Shown in pieces: positions 8,013 through 15,459 of a stretch of 64,000 nt of DNA. The notes below the pieces were generated by a model. It searched no databases. It was not told the origin of the DNA and was given only the letters and a program-made list of their open reading frames with translations. Position 1 is the stretch's first letter. The number at the start of each line of letters is the position of its first letter. Location: positions 1 through 64,000 of the forward strand of contig JAVBWK010000035.1 of NCBI GenBank assembly GCA_036677505.1. Reading direction: 5' to 3'. Origin of the DNA: UBA2227 sp036677505 (lineage in GTDB: Bacteria; Bacillota_I; Bacilli_A; Erysipelotrichales; Erysipelotrichaceae). Both the position numbers and the translations under genes were made by a program.

Positions 8013-8736
8013 CCAACGCCAATGCGACGCATACAACCAAATGGAGGGAACCCTGGAAGGTATCGACTGTCGCAGCTGTAAAAACAAAGGGTATCTGTTA
8101 GTGGAGGTTGGAGAGTATACCGCACTACAAGCCTGCAGCTGCCATGCAATCCGAAAAAGCCGAGCCTTGATCCATCAAAGTGGACTAAGCAAACTGATTC
8201 ATGAATATACCCTCGACAACTACCAAGTCAAAGAGCAGTGGCAACACTATATCAAGTCCAAAGCCCTGGAGTTTATGATCAATCATGATCGTAGTTGGTT
8301 TTACATCGGAGGACAAGTCGGGGTCGGAAAGACCCACATCTGTACTGCCATCGTTAACCGGCTGATGGAGCAGGGACATCCGGCCAGGTACATGTTGTGG
8401 CGCGATGAGATCGTCCGGCTTAAAGCGATTACGATGGAAAGTGTCGACTATCAACAAGCCATCGATCAATGGAAGACCATCGAAGTCTTGTATATCGATG
8501 ACCTCTTTAAAACCGAAAAAGGAAAACCCCCAACCCAGGCAGACATTCAAATCGCCTTTGAGATCATCAACCACCGCTACAACAACAAAGACAGAATCAC
8601 TTTGTTTAGCTCCGAAAAACTGATCAATGAGCTATTGGACATCGATGAAGCCATTGGTTCGAGGATCTATCAAATGGCCAAATATTACACGATTGAAATC
8701 CACCCTGACAAACGCAAAAACATGCGACTGAAATAA
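7948..8736 (+). CDS. DnaC/DnaI-like helicase loader (AAA+ ATPase)
   Basis: The 262-residue ATPase loads the replicative helicase onto the phage origin. An N-terminal metal-binding-like cluster (C41-x2-C44 and C63-x-C65) precedes Walker A GQVGVGKT (122-129) and Walker B VLYIDDL (about 175). The distal IHPDKRKNMRLK tail is typical of the family. The ATG at 7948 has AAAGGAG just upstream and lies inside the 3' end of the replisome organiser gene, a classic phage initiation pair. Confidence 0.88.
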   Translation: MQKVEEILPTTVGEWKPTSNYNQRQCDAYNQMEGTLEGIDCRSCKNKGYLLVEVGEYTALQACSCHAIRKSRALIHQSGLSKLIHEYTLDNYQVKEQWQHYIKSKALEFMINHDRSWFYIGGQVGVGKTHICTAIVNRLMEQGHPARYMLWRDEIVRLKAITMESVDYQQAIDQWKTIEVLYIDDLFKTEKGKPPTQADIQIAFEIINHRYNNKDRITLFSSEKLINELLDIDEAIGSRIYQMAKYYTIEIHPDKRKNMRLK

Positions 8737-8747
8737 GGAGACGACCA

Positions 8748-9041
8748 ATGAACAAATATCGCAGAGACGTCGAATACTACCTCTACAACCGCCAACACAT
8801 TCGCACCAGTCCTCACAAAGAAGAGCAAGCTTGGTCGACCATCATCGAGTCGGTCTTTGCCCGTTATGAGCAATCCGAGCTGGGGAAACTGATGGCATTG
8901 AAATATGACCAGAAGATTCCGGAGCAGCAGATCTTTGAGAAGCTGCACATTGAAAAGACGACCTTCTATGTCTGGCGTAACCGGATCATCAATGAGATCA
9001 CCTTGCAAGCAGCCTATATGCAACTGATCAAACCGTTCTAG
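8748..9041 (+). CDS. ArpU/RinA-like late transcription regulator
   Basis: The 97-residue protein resembles the sigma-factor-like ArpU family, which controls late gene expression in Gram-positive phages. It has an N-terminal YRRDVEYYLYN helix, then a C-terminal helix-turn-helix with EQQIFEKLHIEKTTFYVWRN (about residues 61-80). Its place after replication genes fits, but cargo genes now separate it from the packaging operon. Confidence 0.7.
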   Translation: MNKYRRDVEYYLYNRQHIRTSPHKEEQAWSTIIESVFARYEQSELGKLMALKYDQKIPEQQIFEKLHIEKTTFYVWRNRIINEITLQAAYMQLIKPF

Positions 9042-9049
9042 GTGATCGC

Positions 9050-10351
9050 ATGCAATTTCAAAAAATCAATCTAAATCAGTTGGTTTATGCCAACTACAAC
9101 CCTCGCAAGTCCTTACAACCCGGGGACGCAGAGTTCGAGAAGATCCGTCGCAGTATCCAGGAGTTTGGGTATGTGGATCCGATCATCGTCAACAAAGACC
9201 ACACGATCATCGGAGGACACCAACGCGCCACAGTTCTTAAAGCCTTGGGATATACCGAGGTCGATGTCGTGTTGGTGGAGGTCGATAAGGTCAAGGAGAA
9301 GGCCTTAAACATCGCCTTAAACAAGATCAGCGGTGAATGGCAGATGGACAAGTTAAAGGAGTTGTTATTAGAATTGGAGCAACAAATCGACTTGGGTATG
9401 ACCGGCTTCGATGATGAAGAATTCAAGGAACTATTGGCTTCAATGGACACTCAGCAAGCCGTTGATGATGACTTCGATGTGGATGCGGCTCTAGAAGAAA
9501 TCGAAGAACCGAAATCCAAGCGAGGGGATATCTACATCCTGGGATCTCACCGACTGATGTGTGGAGACAGCACCGATCCGGACGATGTAGCCAAACTGAT
9601 GAACGGACAACTGGCGGACTTGATTGTGACCGATCCACCGTATAACGTCAACTTTGGGGATAAGGCTGAGATGATGAATCAAACCTCCAATAGCAAACGC
9701 AACAGCAATCACATCCTTAATGACCATATGCCTTCGGATCAGTTTTATACCTTTCTCACCAAGATGTACCAGCTTGCCTACCAGTATCTTAAACCTGGGG
9801 GAGCGATTTATGTATTTCACAGTGAGACGGAAAGAACGAGCTTCTCTCGGGCGTTTACGGAGGTAGGGTTCAAGTTATCTCAGGTTCTGATATGGGTGAA
9901 GAACTCGCTTGTATTGAGCCGGCAAGATTACCATTGGAAACATGAACCGATCCTCTATGGCTGGAAAGAGGGAACCGGCCACTACTTCATCGATGACAGG
10001 ACCCAATCCACCGTCTTGGATTCAAGTGAGAATATTGAAAAGCTAAAAAAGGATGAACTCCTTGAACTTCTTAAAGAGATTGTTGAGTCCATCCAGACGA
10101 CGATCCTTTATGAAAACAAACCATCAAAGAGTGAAATTCACCCAACCATGAAGCCTGTACCATTAGTAGGAAGACTCATCAAAAACAGCAGCAAAGCGCG
10201 CCAGCTGCTCTATGAACCCTTTGGTGGAAGTGGGTCAACATTGATTGCGGCGGACCAGTTGGACCGAGTATGCTACTGTATGGAACTCGATCCCAAGTAT
10301 GTGGATGTGATCATCAAACGCTGGGAAGAACACTCAACTGTAGATGTATAA
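9050..10351 (+). CDS. ParB-like domain fused to DNA N6-adenine/N4-cytosine methyltransferase
   Basis: The 433-residue orphan methyltransferase starts with a ParB/Srx-like domain (about residues 1-100, with GGHQRATVLKALGY). A beta-class methyltransferase follows, with DPPYNVNFG at about 195 and FGGSGSTLIAADQL at about 390; motif IV preceding motif I is the beta-class order. Such ParB-methyltransferases are common in phages and probably protect phage DNA from host restriction or modulate packaging. No cognate nuclease is adjacent. A strong terminator ends the transcript directly after it. Confidence 0.9.
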   Translation: MQFQKINLNQLVYANYNPRKSLQPGDAEFEKIRRSIQEFGYVDPIIVNKDHTIIGGHQRATVLKALGYTEVDVVLVEVDKVKEKALNIALNKISGEWQMDKLKELLLELEQQIDLGMTGFDDEEFKELLASMDTQQAVDDDFDVDAALEEIEEPKSKRGDIYILGSHRLMCGDSTDPDDVAKLMNGQLADLIVTDPPYNVNFGDKAEMMNQTSNSKRNSNHILNDHMPSDQFYTFLTKMYQLAYQYLKPGGAIYVFHSETERTSFSRAFTEVGFKLSQVLIWVKNSLVLSRQDYHWKHEPILYGWKEGTGHYFIDDRTQSTVLDSSENIEKLKKDELLELLKEIVESIQTTILYENKPSKSEIHPTMKPVPLVGRLIKNSSKARQLLYEPFGGSGSTLIAADQLDRVCYCMELDPKYVDVIIKRWEEHSTVDV

Positions 10352-10367
10352 TGAACTAATTAACTAC

Positions 10368-10393
10368 AAAAGGCCATAGAAGTTGGCCTTTTG
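10368..10393 (+). terminator. Terminator after the early operon
   Basis: AAAAGGCC (10368-10375) pairs with GGCCTTTT (10385-10392), an 8-bp stem with T tail on plus and A-run on the other side, so it can work in both directions. It closes the early operon and faces the minus-strand DUF3883 gene. Confidence 0.75.
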
Positions 10394-10425
10394 TATAATG
10401 TTGATCTAGTAAGTAAAATATGAGT

Positions 10426-11580
10426 CTAGTCTCTATTTATAAAAATTTTGTAATTGGTTGCTTCTTTGTGCAACTGTTGCAAATAATCATAGTCAATTAT
10501 GAAAAATCTAGGATTATTGTGTAAGTTATAAACTCGATATATGAAATACTTTTCTCTTAACTCAAGGAACTTGGCATATTCATTAATCGAGATTTCAAAT
10601 GGCTCATTTTCAGATTTGACCGTTGATTTTACTTCAATAAAGATCTCTTCTCCGTCAATATTCAGTGAAGATATGTCATAACCAGCTCTATCATCTTTGA
10701 GTGATTTGTGAACCACACATAGGGGATCTCTACCAAGGAGCAATTGTCTATCTCGCTCGTAGTTAACAACTAGAAGTTCACCACGATCACCTACTATTTT
10801 TTTAAGACGATTAACCTTCTCGTGGTCGGTTTTACCTGCTCGAAAATGGGCGATATTCACTGGGGTATAAGGTGTAAGGTTTGGAACCAGAGTTAGCATA
10901 AGTCTTGGTTGTTCTTCAGTTGGGATTACATTTACGTTAAGCATTCCATACAAATCATTCACTAAGCCATCATCGCCAGGCCTTCTTATTAGTGCTATCA
11001 ATGAGTAATAGGTTTCCATGAAAAACTTGAAGTCGCTCTCAAGGTCACTGTTTAAAGGCAAATTGTTAAGATCATATTCTAAAGCGATTATATTGCAAGC
11101 CTCATAACCTTGAGCTAATCCATTATTAGGAGCATCTAGATCAATATGAGAAAGGAAAGTTGTCGAATGGTCAAAACCAAGCAGGTTTCTACATTTCTCA
11201 GCAATTGATTTTGCAGCATCTAATTTTTGCTCGAGATTATCGAAATTCGAGGACTCATCAAAAAATGTCCATCCTTGATTGATGCTCAGATAGACACGTT
11301 GAAGGTTTTCAGAAAACAAGTAGACAACATAAAATCCTTTTTTAGGAGTACTTGTAATATTTTCGTCATAAAAGGTTATCCAGGGAATTATTGATAAATT
11401 GTAGTATCTTCCTTCAGAAAAACTTACATGAATATCAGGATAACCATTCAATAATGAAGAGTTCATTATTTCTAACATTCTAAGTCTAAGAGATAGACGT
11501 ACTTCATCAATAATTTCTCTGTCCCTTGATAACCTAGCAGCTCTATAATGATCTCTAATGTACTCAAGATGCTCGTTCAT
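10426..11580 (-). CDS. MrcB N-terminal-like (DUF3578) plus DUF3883 nuclease-like protein
   Basis: The 384-residue protein has an N-terminal region (about residues 60-110: PWITFYDENITS, GFYVVYLFSENLQRVYLSIN, QGW) matching the MrcB_N/DUF3578 DNA-binding module of modification-dependent restriction systems. The C-terminus is DUF3883-like, with D302 in GYDIS and E316-x-K318 in FIEVKST forming a PD-(D/E)xK-like nuclease core. The combination suggests sensing of modified DNA and cleavage. It is AT-rich and divergent from the DUF262/DUF1524 gene, inserted between early and packaging genes of the phage, so it behaves as cargo. The domain calls are from motif recognition only. Confidence 0.7.
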   Translation of the reverse strand: MNEHLEYIRDHYRAARLSRDREIIDEVRLSLRLRMLEIMNSSLLNGYPDIHVSFSEGRYYNLSIIPWITFYDENITSTPKKGFYVVYLFSENLQRVYLSINQGWTFFDESSNFDNLEQKLDAAKSIAEKCRNLLGFDHSTTFLSHIDLDAPNNGLAQGYEACNIIALEYDLNNLPLNSDLESDFKFFMETYYSLIALIRRPGDDGLVNDLYGMLNVNVIPTEEQPRLMLTLVPNLTPYTPVNIAHFRAGKTDHEKVNRLKKIVGDRGELLVVNYERDRQLLLGRDPLCVVHKSLKDDRAGYDISSLNIDGEEIFIEVKSTVKSENEPFEISINEYAKFLELREKYFIYRVYNLHNNPRFFIIDYDYLQQLHKEATNYKIFINRD

Positions 11581-11648
11581 ATCATCACCTCTTTACTTGA
11601 TTTTAACAAAAAATAAATGCAAAAACTATGTTTTATGAAAACCATTAA

Positions 11649-11673
11649 AAAATGTGCTTATTTAGCACATTTT
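11649..11673. other. Perfect stem-loop between divergent cargo genes
   Basis: AAAATGTGCT (11649-11658) and AGCACATTTT (11664-11673) form a 10-bp perfect stem with a 5-nt loop, A-rich on one side and T-rich on the other. It sits about 70 bp upstream of the minus-strand gene and 150 bp upstream of the plus-strand gene. It could insulate the two promoters, bind a regulator or be a relic terminator. The rest of 11581-11823 is AT-rich and shows no convincing gene. Confidence 0.55.
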
Positions 11674-11823
11674 CTACTGATAATCTCGTGAAGTATAATC
11701 TAAAGGTTATCTTCCAGAAATTATTAATAATATTATACACTATTGTGTTAATATTTAATCGTGCAGTATCAATCAAAATCTTGTTTGAACTGATAGGCTT
11801 CAATTATATGGGGAGGGAAAACA

Positions 11824-13761
11824 ATGACATATGATGCAAGAGGGAGAAGTGTAGGGGAGTTGTTGAATGATGATGTTTGCTTAAGTGTTCCACGCTATCA
11901 GAGAGGATATGTGTGGGAAGAAAAACACTGGAAAGACTTACTAAGAGATATAACAACAAGCTACAAAAATGGAATTTATAAGCATTTTCTTGGAACATTT
12001 GTTTTTGAAGACATTATTGAAGATGGTAGTACCAGCATTTATTCAACAAATATAATTGATGGGCAACAAAGAATTACATCATTACAGATTTTAATTTGTT
12101 CGCTTATTTATGTATTCAAAAAGCACATATTAGAATCACCTGAACTTAGTGCTGAACTTTTTGAAGAGATATCACGGAGAATTGAGATTCTCCAAAAATA
12201 TCTCTATTTCCGAGATATTAAGACTACAAGAAATAAAATGAAACTTGATAATGGAGTCGATTCCTTTAACAAGCTACTTGACCTATCATTAACATTATGT
12301 GGTAAAAGGTCTGAAGTAAATATTGCAGATTATGATGAATTACCAAATGACATTGTATCAAGTGCATTTTGGTTCATGTCCAAATATATTGAGGATTCTG
12401 TTGTCGATAAGTCTAATTTCGTAAAATCTATTGTTGATTTTTTATCAGCCATGTTAAGCATGAATGTAATTGTTGTAAGATCGAGCGATCAGAACGAGGT
12501 GATTAATCTTTTCGAAGTTCTGAATGCAAGGGGATTGTACTTGAAGCAGATTGAACTACTGAAGAATTTCATTTTCAGAAATCTAGCTCCTTCAAAACTC
12601 AGAGATGAAGTAAAGATTGAGTGGCTTAAGCTTTATAATGCTTTATACGAAAACAACATAGATCCGGATCAATTTTTGCTACACTTCATGAGATCATACT
12701 ATGATTTTAAAACACTTAAGCAAGATGAAATATACGAAAAGCTTAAAGAATTCGAGTTTAAAACAAATTATGAGAATGTAAACACACTTTTTCAATGGTT
12801 AAAAAAGTGTTACAAACACTACATCATAATTGCTACTAATAAAGGTAGCAATGTGATTGAGAAAAGAATATATGATTATTTTATTGTGAAAAAGAATATC
12901 CAAATTAGATCATTATTACTTTCATTAAGAATTAAGCACCAAGAACAATTGATGAATGATGATCAATATACCGAGATGCTGATATTAATAAGAAACTTTT
13001 TTGTGGGATTTAACCTGCTAACCAATAGCAGTAATCAATTAGAAAAACATCTTTACGAAGCTTCAAGTAATATATTTCGAGCAAAGAATTTTGCAGAAGT
13101 AAGAATGAACATATACTCATTTCTTAGTAAAGTATCTCAATTCTATCCATCAGTTGATGACATTGAAAGAAGTATATTGAATATTAGATATTCAAACAAA
13201 AGCAGAAAAGGAAACACAAGAAAAGATCTAGTTGTTTACTTTTTAGAGCATCTATATGAAGCTAAGAAGATAGAGAAGGATATTGAAATCCCATACAAAA
13301 AGCTATCCATTGAACATGTAATTCCAGATAATGGTCAAGATCCGTTAACATGGAAACTTGGTAATATTTTGCTCATGACAGAAGGATTTAATAGGAAATT
13401 GAAGAATAAAACATATGCTGAAAAGAAGAGTTTCATAAGTAGATCAGAGATAAACTTCAATAGATTATTTACAGAGGAGTATGAATCATTTGATTTGGGA
13501 AATGTGTCTACAAGGACTAAATTGCTAATGAGTGAAATTAAAAGTTATTTTTCATTTAGTCCAGATGATATAATTCTAATTGAGAAAATGGAGTCAAAAT
13601 ACGAAAAGATACATAAGACTATATGCGAGGATATTGAAGATAACAAGAAACTTCGTGATAAATTAAATGAATTAGGAGTTACAGACTTCATGAAATATGT
13701 GGAAAAAAATCTCGCGATTGATGATGATATTAAGCAAATCATTAAAAAAGCATCTCAATAG
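11824..13761 (+). CDS. DUF262/DUF1524 protein, GmrSD-like type IV restriction enzyme
   Basis: The 645-residue protein has an N-terminal DUF262 (ParB-like NTPase) with PRYQRGYVW (23-31) and IDGQQRITSL (78-87). A long helical middle follows, then DUF1524, an HNH-like nuclease with IEHVIPD (about 496) and NRKLKNKTYAEK (about 523). This is the domain order of single-chain GmrSD enzymes, which use NTP to cut glucosylated or otherwise modified phage DNA. A GGGAGGG site precedes the ATG. A weak TTGTGT/TATCAA promoter may lie at 11743-11772. It is AT-rich and paired divergently with the DUF3883 gene. Confidence 0.82.
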   Translation: MTYDARGRSVGELLNDDVCLSVPRYQRGYVWEEKHWKDLLRDITTSYKNGIYKHFLGTFVFEDIIEDGSTSIYSTNIIDGQQRITSLQILICSLIYVFKKHILESPELSAELFEEISRRIEILQKYLYFRDIKTTRNKMKLDNGVDSFNKLLDLSLTLCGKRSEVNIADYDELPNDIVSSAFWFMSKYIEDSVVDKSNFVKSIVDFLSAMLSMNVIVVRSSDQNEVINLFEVLNARGLYLKQIELLKNFIFRNLAPSKLRDEVKIEWLKLYNALYENNIDPDQFLLHFMRSYYDFKTLKQDEIYEKLKEFEFKTNYENVNTLFQWLKKCYKHYIIIATNKGSNVIEKRIYDYFIVKKNIQIRSLLLSLRIKHQEQLMNDDQYTEMLILIRNFFVGFNLLTNSSNQLEKHLYEASSNIFRAKNFAEVRMNIYSFLSKVSQFYPSVDDIERSILNIRYSNKSRKGNTRKDLVVYFLEHLYEAKKIEKDIEIPYKKLSIEHVIPDNGQDPLTWKLGNILLMTEGFNRKLKNKTYAEKKSFISRSEINFNRLFTEEYESFDLGNVSTRTKLLMSEIKSYFSFSPDDIILIEKMESKYEKIHKTICEDIEDNKKLRDKLNELGVTDFMKYVEKNLAIDDDIKQIIKKASQ

Positions 13762-13776
13762 AATCCTTCAAATAAC

Positions 13777-13804
13777 AACTTCGGTACTTACCGGAGTTTT
13801 TTTA
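13777..13804 (+). terminator. Terminator after the GmrSD-like gene
   Basis: AACTTCGG (13777-13784) pairs with CCGGAGTT (13791-13798), with one G-T pair, and a run of seven T residues follows. It isolates the cargo gene from the packaging operon that begins at 13835. Confidence 0.75.
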
Positions 13805-13834
13805 TGTGATAACTTACCTTTATAGAGGTGTGAG

Positions 13835-14281
13835 ATGGCCAAGAGTAAATGGGTTCAAGTCCAATCGAAGTTACATCTTGTCGAAAAGTGGGCAAGAGAT
13901 GGTTTGCGTGAAGATCAGATCGCCAAAAACCTCGGTATCTCGGTCACTACCTTGGAAGTTTATAAGAAACAATATCCGGAGGTTGTTAAGGCTTTAAAAA
14001 AGGGGAAAGAAACCTTGATCACAGAATTAGAGAACGCTCTAATCAAGAAAGCCTTGGGATATGAATATGAAGAAAAGAAAGTCTATACCAAAAATGAGAA
14101 TGGAAACTCTGTGACTTATACCGAAATTACTAAGAAACATCAACCTCCAGATACTGGAGCATTGTTTGGTTTATTGAAGAATAAAGATCCACAGAACTAT
14201 GCGGACAATCCACAGATGTTGCAGTTGAAAAGACAGGAACTTGAGTTGAGGGAACGCTTAGCGAAAGCAGAAGAGTGGTAA
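13835..14281 (+). CDS. Helix-turn-helix phage protein, TerS-like
   Basis: The 148-residue protein has a helix-turn-helix (about residues 24-46, DQIAKNLGISVTTLEVYKKQ) followed by a helical segment. A PDTGALFGLLKNKDPQNYAD stretch closely resembles the oligomerisation segment of small terminase subunits (PDTxAxxFWLKNRxPxxWxD). It probably recognises phage DNA for packaging. A second small-terminase-like gene occurs at 15130, so their roles may be split. Its TAA overlaps the next ATG by one base. Confidence 0.7.
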   Translation: MAKSKWVQVQSKLHLVEKWARDGLREDQIAKNLGISVTTLEVYKKQYPEVVKALKKGKETLITELENALIKKALGYEYEEKKVYTKNENGNSVTYTEITKKHQPPDTGALFGLLKNKDPQNYADNPQMLQLKRQELELRERLAKAEEW

Positions 14282-14994
14282 TGAGCAAATATCAAACATT
14301 AGCGGATTTCTACAAGAGTCAGGAGTGGAGAAACTTACGACAAACCTTAATGATCCAGCGTAGCCATCCCACAAAAGGCTTGCTGTGTGAGCACTGTAAA
14401 GAAGTCATACTCAAAGACATTGATTGTATAGCTCATCATATCAAAGAACTTACACCTTCCAATGTCCATGATGCCACCATCGCATTGAACCCAGTCAATA
14501 TCTTGTTGGTTCATCAGCGCTGTCACAATGCCATCCATGAACGATTTGGATATACATCCATCCAAAAGGTCTACATCGTCTATGGTCCACCGTTATCCGG
14601 CAAGACAACCTATGTCAAAGCAAGCAAAGGACGTAAAGACATTGTCCTTGACCTTGATGAACTATATCGGGCAATCACGTTGTTACCAGCGTATGATAAA
14701 CCATCGGAACTGGCACTAAATATCTTCCAGATAAGAGATGTCTTGTTGGATCAGATCAAAACAAGAACCGGCAAATGGTCTCAAGCATGGATCATCGGTG
14801 GCTATCCCAACTTCGTGGAGCGAGAGCGAATGGCTCAACAACTCGGAGCGGAGATCATCTTCATCGAAGCGACCCAGGAAGAATGTATCAGTCGACTACT
14901 AAATGACAGGGATAAACAGTTCGTCCATCAGGACTGGCTGAACTATATCCACGATTGGTTCCTGAAGTTCTCACCGACTCCCCCCCCGGTCTGA
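14281..14994 (+). CDS. HNH endonuclease fused to a P-loop kinase-like domain
   Basis: In this 237-residue fusion the HNH module has C36-x2-C39, His52-His53, Asn70 and the CHNAIH cluster (81-86). HNH proteins beside terminase genes are needed for cos cleavage and packaging in many siphophages. The C-terminal half carries Walker A GPPLSGKTT (102-110) and a VLDLDEL strand, like small AAA/nucleotide-kinase proteins. The ATG at 14281 overlaps the upstream stop. The protein ends in a proline run (PTPPPV). Fusion of the two activities in one packaging-region protein is notable. Confidence 0.8.
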   Translation: MSKYQTLADFYKSQEWRNLRQTLMIQRSHPTKGLLCEHCKEVILKDIDCIAHHIKELTPSNVHDATIALNPVNILLVHQRCHNAIHERFGYTSIQKVYIVYGPPLSGKTTYVKASKGRKDIVLDLDELYRAITLLPAYDKPSELALNIFQIRDVLLDQIKTRTGKWSQAWIIGGYPNFVERERMAQQLGAEIIFIEATQEECISRLLNDRDKQFVHQDWLNYIHDWFLKFSPTPPPV

Positions 14995-15129
14995 ATTTCA
15001 GGATACCGAATCGGGAACTGGAGAGGGGACATCAGATGCACGCAAACCGAAATTTTGACATTTCCTCCGAAGTTTTGGGAAAAACCGTGAACGAAAATCA
15101 ACTATCGCAAACTTGGGGAAAGGAGTCGC
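14985..15129. other. Candidate cos/packaging region
   Basis: This gene-free stretch lies between the HNH gene and the P27-like small terminase. It starts with a C-run (CCCCCCCCGG around 14982-14991) and continues with GC-skewed blocks such as GGGAACTGGAGAGGGGACAT and CACGCAAACCGAAATTTTG. In HNH-encoding HK97-like phages the cohesive-end site lies in this interval. The placement is inferred from gene order; no cleavage site can be proven. A frame of 60 codons (14955-15137) crosses it but looks random. Confidence 0.4.
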
Positions 15130-15459
15130 ATGACTGAACTTGAGAAATTACAAGAAATCTTTCAAAAAGTAGATCCGGACAAGCAGAAACTGGTCGAGAA
15201 ATTGTTACATGATGCCGCCTTTCTATCAGAACAAAATGATCAGTTGCGTGCTTCGATGGAAGTGACCGGAATGGTCAAGTTTCATCCCACCAACCCCAAC
15301 TTACAAAAACCAACGGAAGCGGCCAAGCAGTATTTGCGTAACTTACAAACCTATTCGGTAGTAATCAAAACCCTCAACATGGTGTTTACGAAGAACTCCA
15401 TCGAAGAAGAAGATGCCTTTGAGCAGTTTATCCATCAATCGATGGATGATGGACCGTGA
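15130..15459 (+). CDS. terS: P27-like small terminase subunit
   Basis: The 109-residue, mostly helical protein has a C-terminal segment (KPTEAAKQYLRNLQTYSVVI) and size matching P27-family small terminase subunits, which bring phage DNA to the large subunit. It has an AAAGGAG site, lies immediately before and overlaps the large terminase gene by 4 bp, and follows the candidate cos region. This is the standard siphophage arrangement. Confidence 0.75.
   Translation: MTELEKLQEIFQKVDPDKQKLVEKLLHDAAFLSEQNDQLRASMEVTGMVKFHPTNPNLQKPTEAAKQYLRNLQTYSVVIKTLNMVFTKNSIEEEDAFEQFIHQSMDDGP

Noticed and set aside
11652..11834. 60-codon plus-strand frame before the GmrSD-like gene
   Set aside because: It has no ribosome binding site, contains the hairpin and the AT-rich promoter region, and overlaps the real start.
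14955..15137. 60-codon frame across the HNH-TerS gap
   Set aside because: It begins inside the HNH gene, lacks a ribosome binding site and its composition looks random; the gap is better explained as a packaging site.
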